DNA of 64,000 bases from Pseudopedobacter alpinus (GCF_042684645.1 NZ_JBHULV010000055.1:1-64000), one strand, 5' to 3'. Counted from the stretch's first letter, positions 1 to 9,727 are shown. The notes: generated by a model not told the origin, from the sequence alone. Numbers and translations are program-made.

Positions 1-150
1 ATAACTGTAAATCAATTAGTTAATAATTCCGTTTTACGAAATCGGAAATTGTTCGGACAGATATGATCAAAAAATGGATTTAAGAAGCAAAATGAACGAT
101 TAAAACCCAACTATTCGTAGTCTCAAACGAAGCATAACTTCTAATTAAGT

Positions 151-182
151 AAAGGTAAAGAGTTTCCAAACTCTTTACCTTT
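151..182. repeat. Perfect hairpin, intergenic
   Basis: A 15-base arm (positions 151-165) is repeated as its exact complement (168-182) around two bases, with core GAGTTTCCAAACTC. It could act as a terminator for a gene left of the window or be a REP-type palindrome; a related GAGTTTGGAAACTC core occurs in the REP blocks near 30 kb. The rest of positions 1-292 is AT-rich and holds no gene that I can see. Confidence 0.5.
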
Positions 183-292
183 GTCAAAATAAGCTATAAA
201 AAATCCAAAAAGAACCTTAAAATTACATAAATGTAAAAATAAGAATAAAATAATATGCTTATTTGGTACATTTGGTAAAAATAGAACGAAAA

Positions 293-1741
293 ATGGATTT
301 CAATACCACTATTCCAACATCTAAAAGAATTGATCGCTTGCAGTACGAAAATCCTTGGTGGTTAAACGGAGAAGTGCAACAAACATATAGAGAAATGTCG
401 AGACGTTTGTATTTCGATGTTTTTTATCCTTTTGTAAAAGATAATAAAGTAAAAAGAGCCTTAGTTTTAATGGGGCCTCGTAGAGTTGGTAAAACAGTGA
501 TGATGTTCCATGCCATCCAGCAACTTTTAACGGAATCTGTTTCTTCAAAAAAGATTTTCTTTATAGGTATTGATAATCCTATTTACATGCAACTAGGCTT
601 AGAAGAATTACTTTTACTAGCAAAAGATGCTGTACAATTAGAAAATTTAGAAGGCTGTTTTGTTTTTTTTGATGAAATTCAATATTTAAAAGATTGGGAA
701 CGTCACCTAAAAGTTTTAGTTGATTTGTATCCTAAAACAAAATTTATTGTTTCAGGTTCGGCAGCTGCTGCTTTACGTTTACAAAGCTCAGAAAGTGGCG
801 CAGGAAGGTTTACAGATTTTATGCTTCCACCACTCACTTTTCATGAATATATACACCTAAAAGGGCTAAATCATTTAGTTCAAAATAAATCAATCATTTA
901 CAATAACAAAGAAATACCCTATTATACTAGTCACGATTATAAAGCATTGAATAAAGAATTTTTTCATTACTTAAATTTCGGCGGCTATCCTGAAGTGGTG
1001 CTATCAGAAACCATACAAAGTGATATGGGAAGGTACGTGAAAAATGATATTGTTGATAAGGTTTTGCTAAGAGATTTACCTAGTTTGTACGGTATTAAAG
1101 ATGTGCAAGAACTTAATAGTTTTTTTAGTTATTTGGCTTATAACACCGGAAACGAGTTTTCTTTTGAAAAATTAGGACAAGACAGCGGTATTATTAAAGA
1201 AACCATTAAAAGGTATTTAGAATATTTAGAAGCAGCTTTTTTAATTAAAGTTTTGTATAAAGTTGATGATAATGCTAAAAAATTTAAGCGTGTTACAAGT
1301 TTTAAAGTATATCTAACAAATTCATCACTCCGTACTGCATTATTTTCTCCAATTCAAGAAACAGATGAAGAAACAGGAAACATGATTGAAACAGCCATAT
1401 TCTCGCAATGGATGCATCGTGAAAATTTAGATTTAAAATATGCCAGATGGAAAATGGGTAGATCGGAAGGTGAAGTTGATATTGTTTTATTAGATAACAA
1501 AAAACTAAAACCACAATGGTGTGTAGAAGTAAAATGGAGTAATCGGTATTTTGAAAGAACACAAGAATTAAAAAGCTTAATCCATTTTTGTAAGCAAAAT
1601 AATATTAAATCTACATTGGTAACCACAATTGACTTATCAGGAAATAAAACAATAGACGATTTGAATATTACATTTTTGCCCGCTGCTATTTATGCCTACA
1701 ATATTGGTGTACTTTCATTAGTTCAGAAATCATTTATTTAA
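293..1741 (+). CDS. AAA ATPase with C-terminal DUF4143-type domain
   Basis: Predicted 482-residue P-loop ATPase of the AAA_14/DUF4143 group, which is common in Bacteroidota and has no firmly established function. The P-loop GPRRVGKT is at about residues 61-68 and the Walker B segment FVFFDE at about 123-128. The C-terminal region contains the pattern EVDIVLLDNKK...WCVEVKWS (D...ExK), resembling the nuclease-like fold of DUF4143. The open frame extends upstream to a TTG at 263, but the ATG at 293 is preferred because it is the first ATG and gives the usual family N-terminus. It stands alone, 36 bp before folA. The biological role is unknown. Confidence 0.85.
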   Translation: MDFNTTIPTSKRIDRLQYENPWWLNGEVQQTYREMSRRLYFDVFYPFVKDNKVKRALVLMGPRRVGKTVMMFHAIQQLLTESVSSKKIFFIGIDNPIYMQLGLEELLLLAKDAVQLENLEGCFVFFDEIQYLKDWERHLKVLVDLYPKTKFIVSGSAAAALRLQSSESGAGRFTDFMLPPLTFHEYIHLKGLNHLVQNKSIIYNNKEIPYYTSHDYKALNKEFFHYLNFGGYPEVVLSETIQSDMGRYVKNDIVDKVLLRDLPSLYGIKDVQELNSFFSYLAYNTGNEFSFEKLGQDSGIIKETIKRYLEYLEAAFLIKVLYKVDDNAKKFKRVTSFKVYLTNSSLRTALFSPIQETDEETGNMIETAIFSQWMHRENLDLKYARWKMGRSEGEVDIVLLDNKKLKPQWCVEVKWSNRYFERTQELKSLIHFCKQNNIKSTLVTTIDLSGNKTIDDLNITFLPAAIYAYNIGVLSLVQKSFI

Positions 1742-1777
1742 AAATTATATCTTCAAAAATTATAAATCTAATTAGAC

Positions 1778-2308
1778 ATGAATAACAACCAAGATAATCA
1801 AATCCCCGAAGGAGGATTTAAGGGCTTATCCCTTATAGTAGCTACAGATGAAGAAAACGGCATTGGTAAAAACAACCAATTGTTATGGCATTTACCTAAC
1901 GATTTAAAGTTTTTTAAAAAAGTAACCTCTGGGCATACCATTATTATGGGGCGTAAAACTTATGATTCTATTGGCAAACCTTTGCCAAACAGAAGAAATA
2001 TAGTAATTAGCCGGCAAGCAAATTTACAAATAAATGGAGTAGAAATTTATCCCAATTTAGACGCTGCAATTGCAAGTTGCAAGAACGAAGAAGAGTGTTT
2101 TGTAATTGGTGGAGGCGAAATTTACAAACAAGCATTGCCGTTTGTGAAACAAATTTACCTTACCAAAGTAGCTAGTACTTTTAATGCAGATACATTTTTT
2201 CCTACTTTAAATGAGATAGAGTGGGAGGTTGTGTTTAAGGAAGAGCATCAAAAGGACGAAAAACATGCTTTTGATTATGCTTTTTTAATAATAAAAAACA
2301 TTAGTTAA
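1778..2308 (+). CDS. folA: Dihydrofolate reductase
   Basis: Type I dihydrofolate reductase (NADPH-dependent reduction of dihydrofolate to tetrahydrofolate, cytoplasmic). The core LSLIVATDEENGIG begins near residue 17, the WHLPNDL segment places the catalytic acid at D42, and MGRKTYDSIG (about 57-66) and the GGGEIY motif near the middle form the cofactor site. At 176 residues it is slightly longer than usual because of a polar N-terminal extension of about 15 residues. No ATG, GTG or TTG lies between the extension and the core, so the upstream ATG is taken as the start. It is followed by a promoter-like element for secDF. Confidence 0.95.
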   Translation: MNNNQDNQIPEGGFKGLSLIVATDEENGIGKNNQLLWHLPNDLKFFKKVTSGHTIIMGRKTYDSIGKPLPNRRNIVISRQANLQINGVEIYPNLDAAIASCKNEEECFVIGGGEIYKQALPFVKQIYLTKVASTFNADTFFPTLNEIEWEVVFKEEHQKDEKHAFDYAFLIIKNIS

Positions 2309-2326
2309 TAAATTGTTGTTTAGGGA

Positions 2327-2356
2327 TTTTATAAATTAAAAATTTAATTAGCTTTG
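2327..2356 (+). promoter_or_regulatory. Predicted secDF promoter
   Basis: The -7 box TAGCTTTG (2349-2356) matches the Bacteroidota consensus TAnnTTTG exactly. A weaker TTTT at 2327-2330 takes the -33 position with an 18-bp spacer. The start codon of secDF follows 49 bp after the -7 box. Confidence 0.5.
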
Positions 2357-2405
2357 CCCTCTTGAATAAAAATAGCAGAATTACACAAAATCAATTAAAC
2401 TAAAA

Positions 2406-5357
2406 ATGCAAAACAAAGGAATTATTAAGTTTGCAGCAATTGTATTAACACTATTATGTTTATATGCGCTTTCTTTCACTTTCGTTACCAACAAGGTAGA
2501 AAACGATGCTAAAGAGTACGCTAATGGCGATCCTGTAAAAGAAAGAAGGTATTTAGACTCTATTTCTAACCAACCAGTTTACCCACTTTTTGGCCATACT
2601 TACCAGTATGTAAAACAGAAAGAGATTCCATTAGGTTTGGATTTAAAAGGCGGTATGAACGTAACCATGGAGATAGAATTATCTGCTTTGGTAAGAAGTT
2701 TAGCCAATAACCCATCTGATGATACTTTTAATCAAGCATTAAAATATGCTGAAAGTCAGTTATCTAAAAGTCAAGATGGTTTAGTAGCTTTATTTGTTGC
2801 CGAGTATGAGAAGTTAAGTCCTAACGGTAAATTAGCTACCTTTTTCTCTACAAAAGAAAACGCTGCCGATATTAAGTTAAACGCTTCAAATGCTGAGGTT
2901 AAAACTTTCTTAGACAAGCAAGCAAATTCTGCTGTTGAGCGTTCATTTAATATTTTAAGAACCCGTATTGATAAATTTGGAGTAACACAGCCAAATATTC
3001 AATTGCAAGACGGTTCTAACAGAATTTTAGTAGAATTACCAGGCGTTACAGATAAAGAACGTGTTCGTAAATTATTACAAGGTTCTGCAAAATTAGAGTT
3101 TTACGAAACTTATGATAACCAGGAAATTTTCCCTGTATTACAAAATATCAATAATATTTTAGCAGCTAAAGAGCCTAAGACAGCAGCAAAAACAGCTACA
3201 GCTGACACAGCAAAAACTACTGCTACTAGTGATAAACCAGCTTTATTAAGTGCTAAAAAAGACAGTACTTCTAAAGATTCTGCAAATGTTGAGGCTTTAG
3301 CAAAATCAAACCCATTATTTGCAGTTTTATCTCCAGCTACTTTCCAAGGTCAAGACGGACAACAAGGTTTACGCCCTGGGCCAACTGTTGGTTATGCAGC
3401 ACAAAGCGATACTGCTAAAATCAATGCTATTTTCGCTCAGGAAGACATCAAAGCTTTAATTCCAAATAATATAAAATTGCTTTGGGGTGTAAAATCAATG
3501 ACTCCAGAAAACAAAATTTTCGAGTTATATGCTATTAAACCTACAGGTATTAACGGCGAACCAGCTTTAGCAGGAGACGTAATCTCTAACGCTCGTGAAG
3601 ATTTTGACCAACGTGGAAACCCAGAGGTTGTAATGGTGATGAAAACTGATGGAGCAAGAGAATGGAAAAGAATTACTTTAGCAGCTTCAGGTTCTCCTCA
3701 AAGCGAAGAAGATAACAAATCTATTGCTATAGTTTTAGACAACTCTGTTTACACTGCGCCAAGAGTTTCAGGCGAAATTCCAAACGGTATTTCTTCTATC
3801 TCTGGTAATTTTACAGTTGAAGAAACAAAAGATTTAGCCAACGTTTTAAAAGCGGGTAAATTACCAGCACCAGCTAAAATTGTACAAGAAGCAGTTGTAG
3901 GCCCATCTTTAGGTGCTGCTGCAATTAGCTCAGGTTTAACTTCTGCTGTGTTAGGTTTAATTGTGGTATTAATTTTTATGATGTTCTATTACAATAGAGC
4001 AGGTACAGTTGCTAATATTGCAGTATTTACCAACGTGTTTTTCTTAATGGGTGTACTTGCATCATTGGGTGCGGTATTAACCTTACCAGGTATTGCAGGT
4101 GTGGTATTAACATTAGGTATGGCAGTTGATGCAAACGTTTTAATTTATGAGCGTGTACGTGAAGAATTAAATTTAGGTAAATCATTACGTTTAGCTATTT
4201 CCGATGGTTATAAACATGCTATGCCGTCAATATTGGATTCTCAAATTACCACTTTATTAACAGGTATAATTTTATACATATTTGGTTCTGGTCCAATTCA
4301 AGGTTTCGCAACTACTTTAATTATTGGTATTGTTACTTCTTTATTCTCTGCAATCTTAATCTCTAGATTAATTTTTGAATGGATGTTGAAAAAAGAAATG
4401 CCAATTAAATTTTCTAATCCTTGGAGTGATCATACTTTCAAAAATGCAAATTATGCTTTCGTTAAAAAACGTAAAATATTCTACGCATTATCTGGTATTT
4501 TCATCACTTTAGGTATCATTTCTATTATTGTTAGAGGTTTCTCTTTCGGTGTTGATTTTAAAGGTGGGCGTACTTATGTAGTTAAATTTGAGAAACCAGT
4601 AACTACAGAAGATGTAAGGGTTGCCGTTAATGAAACATTTGGTGTAGCCTCAGAAGTAAAAACTTTTGGTAGCGATGACCAAGTAAGAATTACAACTCCT
4701 TACATGATTGATAGTCAAGCAGAAAATGCCGATCAATTAGTTGAGAATAAATTAAAAGAAGGTTTAGCAAAAGTTTCTGGTAATAAAAGTACTATAGAAA
4801 GTTCTCAGAAAGTTGGGCCAACTATAGCAAACGATATAAAAATATCTGCTATTTACTCGGTATTGCTTTCAATTTTAGCTATAGCACTCTACATCTTTAT
4901 TCGTTTCAGAAAATGGTCATACAGTGTGGGCGCTTTAGTAGCATTAACTCACGATGTTTTATTAGTGCTTTCATTCTTCTCTTTATTTAACGGAATATTG
5001 CCATTCTCTTTAGATATAGATCAAGCATTTATTGCTGCAATTTTAACTGTAATTGGTTATTCTATCAATGATACTGTAGTTGTATTTGACAGAATTAGAG
5101 AGTATTTAAGTGAGCATCATGCTAAAAATGAAAAAATGTCTGATGTAATTAACAATGCAATTAACAGCACACTAAGTCGTACTGTAATTACCGCTTTAAC
5201 AGTAATATTTGTTTTAGCTGTATTATTTGTGTTTGGTGGCGAAGTAATTAGAGGTTTCTCTTTTGCTTTATTAATAGGAGTAATATTCGGTACTTATTCT
5301 TCAATCTGTGTTGCATCTCCAGTAGTGGTAGATTTAATTAAAGAAGACAAGAAATAA
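2406..5357 (+). CDS. secDF: Protein translocase subunit SecDF (fused)
   Basis: Inner-membrane SecD-SecF fusion of 983 residues that uses the proton gradient to help complete Sec-dependent export. SecD occupies roughly the first 640 residues: an N-terminal membrane segment, a large periplasmic P1 region, then the membrane block with AVDANVLIYERVREE. SecF follows, with its own N-terminal membrane segment, FSFGVDFKGGRTY and the second transport motif GYSINDTVVVFDRIRE. A low-complexity A/K/T/S-rich insert lies near residues 258-290 of the periplasmic part. The fusion is standard in Bacteroidota. A terminator follows directly, so it is probably monocistronic. Confidence 0.97.
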   Translation: MQNKGIIKFAAIVLTLLCLYALSFTFVTNKVENDAKEYANGDPVKERRYLDSISNQPVYPLFGHTYQYVKQKEIPLGLDLKGGMNVTMEIELSALVRSLANNPSDDTFNQALKYAESQLSKSQDGLVALFVAEYEKLSPNGKLATFFSTKENAADIKLNASNAEVKTFLDKQANSAVERSFNILRTRIDKFGVTQPNIQLQDGSNRILVELPGVTDKERVRKLLQGSAKLEFYETYDNQEIFPVLQNINNILAAKEPKTAAKTATADTAKTTATSDKPALLSAKKDSTSKDSANVEALAKSNPLFAVLSPATFQGQDGQQGLRPGPTVGYAAQSDTAKINAIFAQEDIKALIPNNIKLLWGVKSMTPENKIFELYAIKPTGINGEPALAGDVISNAREDFDQRGNPEVVMVMKTDGAREWKRITLAASGSPQSEEDNKSIAIVLDNSVYTAPRVSGEIPNGISSISGNFTVEETKDLANVLKAGKLPAPAKIVQEAVVGPSLGAAAISSGLTSAVLGLIVVLIFMMFYYNRAGTVANIAVFTNVFFLMGVLASLGAVLTLPGIAGVVLTLGMAVDANVLIYERVREELNLGKSLRLAISDGYKHAMPSILDSQITTLLTGIILYIFGSGPIQGFATTLIIGIVTSLFSAILISRLIFEWMLKKEMPIKFSNPWSDHTFKNANYAFVKKRKIFYALSGIFITLGIISIIVRGFSFGVDFKGGRTYVVKFEKPVTTEDVRVAVNETFGVASEVKTFGSDDQVRITTPYMIDSQAENADQLVENKLKEGLAKVSGNKSTIESSQKVGPTIANDIKISAIYSVLLSILAIALYIFIRFRKWSYSVGALVALTHDVLLVLSFFSLFNGILPFSLDIDQAFIAAILTVIGYSINDTVVVFDRIREYLSEHHAKNEKMSDVINNAINSTLSRTVITALTVIFVLAVLFVFGGEVIRGFSFALLIGVIFGTYSSICVASPVVVDLIKEDKK

Positions 5358-5373
5358 GTTTTAAACAACTGTA

Positions 5374-5412
5374 AAAAAAGGCTTTCAGGTTTAATACTTG
5401 GAAGCCTTTTTT
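5374..5412 (+). terminator. Intrinsic terminator after secDF
   Basis: Stem AAAAAAGGCTT / AAGCCTTTTTT with a 17-base loop, ending in a run of T, located 17 bp after the secDF stop. Confidence 0.8.
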
Positions 5413-5846
5413 GTTTTTAGAAAAGGTGCTGTAATGCTAGTTATTTTCAGCAGTCGGGCTTTACGCTCATACGCTTGCTCCATTTCACAAACCCAAAACA
5501 CGGCCTTATCCACAAATGCCGGTAAACGCTTCAATCCCGTTTATTAAACAAAAGCCTTTGCAAGAGCAAATGATATTCTTTAAATATTTAAAGCTTCAAC
5601 TAAATTTTAATATTCTTAACATTAAAACTTCTTCCTTTCTTAGGTGTGCTAATTATAAAAACTAAAACGGAATTGGTTTTTGTTAACTATAGTCATCATC
5701 GTAAATCAATAGCTGCAAAGTGTTAGAGGCCTAATGTATTTTAACAATACAATCTTAGGATATTCATGCTTTGTTATCCCAAATATTTTACGGTCAAGCA
5801 CTCAAATAAATTTTTAATAAATAAGGATGAATCAAAAAAATAATAA
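5413..5846. other. Intergenic region without a recognisable gene
   Basis: About 430 bp. The first 130 bp are noticeably richer in GC than the surroundings and look like a decayed dispersed intergenic repeat (a stretch around 5450-5530 with CAGTCGGGCTTTACGC). The remainder is AT-rich. I found no ORF, tRNA or clear regulatory motif. Confidence 0.4.
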
Positions 5847-5848
5847 AA

Positions 5849-5881
5849 AAAAGGATGATAACATAAAGTCATCATCCTTTT
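5849..5881 (-). terminator. Intrinsic terminator of the GDSL lipoprotein gene
   Basis: Inverted repeat AAAAGGATGAT / ATCATCCTTTT. Read on the minus strand it is followed by a long T-rich tract, which fits termination of the gene that ends at 5900. Confidence 0.8.
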
Positions 5882-5899
5882 CAAAATAATATATGGGAA

Positions 5900-7231
5900 T
5901 TAATTAAACCTTAAAAAAGTATAATTTCCTAAATTTACCTTAGGTAAAGTAGCGCCATATTTTAAATTAATTTGCGTCATCATTTCATTAGCAACAACTG
6001 CATATCCCATTGGGGTTAAGTGTACCCCATCTAAAGAAAATACTTTTCCTTGTATAAAAGATGTATTTAACGTTACTCCGTCAATTACTCGTCCTGTTCC
6101 TTTTAAAGAGTTTAAATACTTAAAAGCATCAAAAATTGCTAATCCTTTTGCGTTAGCTAAAGTTTTAATACTGGTGTTATAGCTATTAACAAAATCTCTA
6201 ACATTAGCTACTTCATCCTTATCTAAAACATATTTACTTTCTATTGGATTGTTAGGGTGTAAACCATAAGGAAACGGAGCGCCAGGGCCAACGTTAGATT
6301 TCCCCATTAAACTGCTAGCTGGAAATGGCAAAATTATTAAATCTTCTGCAGTAGCAGTTCTTGCACCAGAAGTTGTAGAAATAAAAATATTTGCTATTAT
6401 AGGGGTATTTGCAGGGCGGGCGGCATTTACACCAGCTAGTACGGCTGCAACAGTTACAGTATTAAAATAAGGTATAGCAGATACATCTGGTATAGTTGCA
6501 ACAATTCCTTTTGCACCTTTGGCCGTTAGCTTGTTTAAAAGTTCTGAATACATGGTATTAAAATCTGCTTTAGGTGTAAGTACATCACCAACTCCGCCAC
6601 CAGTAGCATAACCTAAGGCATCATTATTACCCAACCAGTTAGAAAAGAAAGTGAAATCTTTGGCAGTAACAAAATCTAAATAAGCAGTAGAATTTGTTCC
6701 TGCATTTCCCGGTAATAAACGTTCGTAAAAACCATTAACATTCCCGTAAACTCCTAATTTAATGTCACGTAATTTTATACCTGGCACACCATAATTATTA
6801 ATGTCAGTTGTATATTTGGTATATAAGGTTACATTTCCAAAACCTGGAATTGTAGCCGAACCTCTAACTCCTAACGCTGTTGTTACCGGAATTAGAATTG
6901 GTGTTCCTGTAGCAGATAAACCACCATATCTTAAATAACCCGATCCGTTTTTTTGTGCTGTAGTAAATAGAGGCTGAGGAAATTCACCACCACCAGCTAG
7001 TTTCATTTGTTGAGCCATTATTGAAGGGAAAGAACTTAGCTGTCCGGCCAAATATAATCCATTATCAGCATACCCCGCAGTTAGTGAATTTCCTACAGAA
7101 ATAAAACGGGTAAAGTCTGCTTTGCCAGCCTGTGGCGCTACAGTTACATTAGTATTACTTTCTGATTTACAGCCGATAACAAAAATTAAGCCTGCTAAAA
7201 AGAGGCATTGGGTAATGTTTCTAATTTTCAT
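5900..7231 (-). CDS. SGNH/GDSL hydrolase family lipoprotein
   Basis: A 443-residue lipoprotein. The hydrophobic signal ends in VIGC, making C21 the likely lipidation site. SGNH block I is the GNSLTAG motif, with the predicted nucleophile S49. WLGNNDALGYA in the middle supplies the N of block III, and DGVHLTPMGY near the C-terminus supplies the catalytic Asp/His of block V. The family comprises esterases and lipases; the substrate cannot be read from the sequence. It is transcribed divergently from atpD across about 250 bp and ends at its own terminator. The envelope location (periplasmic or outer-membrane-attached) is inferred from the lipobox. Confidence 0.85.
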   Translation of the reverse strand: MKIRNITQCLFLAGLIFVIGCKSESNTNVTVAPQAGKADFTRFISVGNSLTAGYADNGLYLAGQLSSFPSIMAQQMKLAGGGEFPQPLFTTAQKNGSGYLRYGGLSATGTPILIPVTTALGVRGSATIPGFGNVTLYTKYTTDINNYGVPGIKLRDIKLGVYGNVNGFYERLLPGNAGTNSTAYLDFVTAKDFTFFSNWLGNNDALGYATGGGVGDVLTPKADFNTMYSELLNKLTAKGAKGIVATIPDVSAIPYFNTVTVAAVLAGVNAARPANTPIIANIFISTTSGARTATAEDLIILPFPASSLMGKSNVGPGAPFPYGLHPNNPIESKYVLDKDEVANVRDFVNSYNTSIKTLANAKGLAIFDAFKYLNSLKGTGRVIDGVTLNTSFIQGKVFSLDGVHLTPMGYAVVANEMMTQINLKYGATLPKVNLGNYTFLRFN

Positions 7232-7386
7232 ATTATATTTTTCTAATTGTGTAATAATTGGTTAAAGCAATTTAGGAATTGCCTTTTATTATGCAAGCAT
7301 ATCAAATGTATTATATATTTATCTATATATCAAATTTATTACCTCAATAAATAGAAATTAAATCATAAACAAAATGTGATAATGTA

Positions 7387-7417
7387 TTTGATTTTCGAGT
7401 AATAAAATGTAATTTCG
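7387..7417 (+). promoter_or_regulatory. Predicted atpD promoter
   Basis: TTTG at 7387-7390, a 19-bp spacer, then TAATTTCG at 7410-7417, close to the Bacteroidota housekeeping consensus TTTG-N19-TAnnTTTG. It would give a leader of about 60 bases for the atpD-atpC mRNA. Confidence 0.6.
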
Positions 7418-7483
7418 CAAACTCAAATACAAAAGCCCTAATAGGCTAAAAAACAAGGGATTTTAAAAAAAATACCATATAAT

Positions 7484-8992
7484 ATGCCAAATATTGGAAA
7501 AATAGCGCAAATCATCGGTCCAGTTATCGACGTTAGTTTCTCTGCAGAAGATGCAAAACTTCCGAAAATCTTTGATGCATTAGTCATCACTAAAGAAAAC
7601 GGACAAAAAATTGTTTTAGAAGTTCAACAACATTTAGGTGAAGACAGAGTAAGAGCTGTTGCCATGGATTCTACTGACGGTTTAGTTAGAGGTATGGATG
7701 TTGTAGATAGTGGAGCGCCTATAAAAATGCCAATTGGAGAATCGATTAAAGGTCGTGTATTCAACGTGGTAGGTGAAGCTATTGACGGTATCGAAAACTT
7801 AGACAACACTAACGGAAAATCAATACACAACCAACCACCACGTTTTGAAGATTTATCTACAGAAAACGAGATTTTGTTTACTGGTATTAAAGTAATTGAT
7901 TTACTTGAGCCTTATGCAAAAGGTGGTAAAATTGGATTGTTTGGTGGTGCCGGTGTTGGTAAAACTGTTTTAATTCAAGAATTAATCAATAATATTGCAA
8001 AAGCTTACGACGGTTTATCTGTATTTGCAGGTGTTGGTGAGCGTACGCGTGAAGGTAATGACCTTTTACGTGAGATGATTGAAGCAGGTATTATTAAATA
8101 TGGTGATGCTTTCAAACATTCTATGGAAGAAGGTGGATGGGATTTAAGTAAAATTGATAAAGAAGCTTTAAAAGATTCTAAAGCAACTTTCGTTTTTGGT
8201 CAAATGAATGAGCCTCCAGGAGCAAGAGCTCGTGTTGCTTTATCAGGATTAACCATTGCTGAATATTATAGAGATGGAGAAGCCGATGGTCAAGGAAAAG
8301 ATATTCTTTTCTTTATTGACAATATCTTCCGTTTTACTCAAGCCGGTTCTGAAGTTTCTGCATTGCTAGGTCGTATGCCATCTGCGGTAGGTTACCAACC
8401 AACTTTGGCAACAGAGATGGGAACTATGCAAGAGCGTATTACTTCTACTAAAAGAGGCTCTATTACCTCTGTACAAGCAGTTTATGTTCCTGCGGATGAT
8501 TTAACCGATCCAGCTCCAGCAACAACTTTTGCCCACTTAGATGCTACAACAGTATTGTCTCGTAAAATTGCAGAACTAGGTATTTATCCAGCGGTAGATC
8601 CATTAGATTCTACTTCAAGAATTTTAACTCCAGTAGTTGTAGGTAGCGAGCATTACGATTGTGCACAAAACGTTAAAGAAATTTTACAACGTTACAAAGA
8701 ATTACAAGATATCATTGCTATTTTAGGTATGGATGAGTTATCTGAAGAAGATAAATTAACTGTTTCTAGAGCAAGAAGAGTACAACGTTTCTTATCTCAA
8801 CCTTTCCACGTAGCTGAGCAGTTTACAGGCTTAAAAGGTGTTTTGGTTGACATTAAAGACACTATCAAAGGTTTTAACATGATTATGGCAGGCGAAGTTG
8901 ATGAGTATCCAGAAGGAGCTTTCAACTTAGTTGGTAACATTGAAGAAGCTATTGAAAAAGGTAAGAAAATTTTAGCTGAAGCAAACGCTTAG
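7484..8992 (+). CDS. atpD: ATP synthase F1 subunit beta
   Basis: Catalytic beta subunit of F1Fo ATP synthase, 502 residues. The P-loop GGAGVGKT is near residue 158, followed by GVGERTREGNDL with the catalytic Glu, the Walker B segment DILFFIDNIFR, and ALLGRMPSAVGYQPTL. As in many Bacteroidota, atpD and atpC sit apart from the rest of the atp operon, which is not in this window. It is followed after about 75 bp by atpC and has its own promoter. Confidence 0.98.
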   Translation: MPNIGKIAQIIGPVIDVSFSAEDAKLPKIFDALVITKENGQKIVLEVQQHLGEDRVRAVAMDSTDGLVRGMDVVDSGAPIKMPIGESIKGRVFNVVGEAIDGIENLDNTNGKSIHNQPPRFEDLSTENEILFTGIKVIDLLEPYAKGGKIGLFGGAGVGKTVLIQELINNIAKAYDGLSVFAGVGERTREGNDLLREMIEAGIIKYGDAFKHSMEEGGWDLSKIDKEALKDSKATFVFGQMNEPPGARARVALSGLTIAEYYRDGEADGQGKDILFFIDNIFRFTQAGSEVSALLGRMPSAVGYQPTLATEMGTMQERITSTKRGSITSVQAVYVPADDLTDPAPATTFAHLDATTVLSRKIAELGIYPAVDPLDSTSRILTPVVVGSEHYDCAQNVKEILQRYKELQDIIAILGMDELSEEDKLTVSRARRVQRFLSQPFHVAEQFTGLKGVLVDIKDTIKGFNMIMAGEVDEYPEGAFNLVGNIEEAIEKGKKILAEANA

Positions 8993-9004
8993 AAGATGTT
9001 AGAT

Positions 9005-9059
9005 TTGAGTATTGGGTATTGAGACTAGAACTCACTACTCAATACTCACCACTCAATAC
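9005..9059. repeat. Intercistronic inverted repeat between atpD and atpC
   Basis: The words GAGTATTG and GTATTGAG (9005-9023) are answered by CTCAATAC copies (9038-9045 and 9052-9059), giving an imperfect hairpin that fills the whole atpD-atpC gap. An open frame from 9019 runs through it into atpC but is an artefact of the repeat. Confidence 0.5.
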
Positions 9060-9066
9060 TGAAAAA

Positions 9067-9315
9067 ATGAATTTAGAAATTTTAACACCAGATAAAAAAG
9101 TATTTGAGGGAGAAGTTACTTCAGTAACAGTCCCAGGAAGTCAAGGTTCTTTTGAGATTTTAAACAATCACGCACCTATTATTTCAACTTTAGAAAATGG
9201 TAAGGTGGTAGTTAGAAGCGCAGGGAAAGAAGAAAAATTTTATACCGTTGGTGGTGTTGTAGAGGTTATTGATAATAAAGTTATTGTTTTGGCCGAAAGT
9301 GTTAGTCAGAAATAA
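9067..9315 (+). CDS. atpC: ATP synthase F1 subunit epsilon
   Basis: An 82-residue epsilon subunit consisting only of the N-terminal beta-sandwich: MNLEILTPDKKVFEGEV, PGSQGSFEILNNHAPIIS and the G-V-V-E-V strand. The C-terminal helical hairpin seen in longer homologues is absent, as is common for this subunit in Bacteroidota. The ATG at 9067 is chosen over the upstream TTG at 9019 because residues before it derive from the intercistronic repeat and it gives the family N-terminus. It is cotranscribed with atpD. Confidence 0.95.
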   Translation: MNLEILTPDKKVFEGEVTSVTVPGSQGSFEILNNHAPIISTLENGKVVVRSAGKEEKFYTVGGVVEVIDNKVIVLAESVSQK

Positions 9316-9337
9316 TTTAAATCATATTATTTAATTA

Positions 9338-9365
9338 AAACCAGCAAATTTTGCTGGTTTTTTTT
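9338..9365 (+). terminator. Intrinsic terminator after atpC
   Basis: Stem AAACCAGCAA / TTGCTGGTTT with a 3-base loop and an immediate T run. The following 230 bp up to the ilv leader contain no gene that I can see. Confidence 0.9.
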
Positions 9366-9593
9366 ATGCTCTAAATTCCGGTATTTTTAAAATTTGTTTT
9401 TGGTTTTAGGAGTTTTTAAGAAGAAATGGATAGGTTGCTATGCAAGCATAATACACTATACCATATACCGATTCGTTGTTTGGTATAAATATTTGGAAAT
9501 TAAAGCTGTGGTAAAGGTTTTTTGCTGAAATTATATTCTGTTTTAAGGTTTAAAATAGAATATAATTTTTTTTCAAAAAAAATCGATAAGGTA

Positions 9594-9623
9594 TTGATAC
9601 CTAATTATCCTTACACTATCTTG
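9594..9623 (+). promoter_or_regulatory. Possible ilv operon promoter
   Basis: TATCTTG at 9617-9623 resembles the TAnnTTTG -7 box with one base missing, and TTG at 9594-9596 lies 20 bp upstream. It precedes the leader peptide start by 26 bp. The match is imperfect. Confidence 0.4.
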
Positions 9624-9649
9624 AGATTGTAATTAAACAAAAATATTAA

Positions 9650-9727
9650 ATGTTATTAGTTGTCATTATTCCTCTGTTAATTGTGTTGCTTATTTTAAGC
9701 AATAATCAGAAGGCGTGTGTTAACTAA
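9650..9727 (+). CDS. Branched-chain amino acid leader peptide (ilv attenuator)
   Basis: A 25-codon ORF starting at ATG 9650. After the Met, 14 of the next 15 residues are Leu, Val or Ile (LLVVIIPLLIVLLIL, the exception being Pro), followed by SNNQKACVN and TAA. This is the hallmark of a ribosome-stalling leader: shortage of charged Leu, Ile or Val tRNA would hold the ribosome over this run. The last codons (9709-9721) encode the RNA strand that competes with the downstream terminator. Ten bp upstream there is only an A-rich sequence rather than a strong Shine-Dalgarno, which is normal for the phylum. No protein function is expected beyond the act of translation. Confidence 0.88.
   Translation: MLLVVIIPLLIVLLILSNNQKACVN

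Noticed and set aside
5440..5540. GC-rich patch as an RNA gene
   Set aside because: There is no tRNA-like fold or conserved RNA motif that I can see; it looks like a decayed intergenic repeat.
9019..9066. Upstream extension of atpC
   Set aside because: The extra residues are encoded by the CTCAATAC repeat between atpD and atpC; the epsilon subunit starts at 9067.
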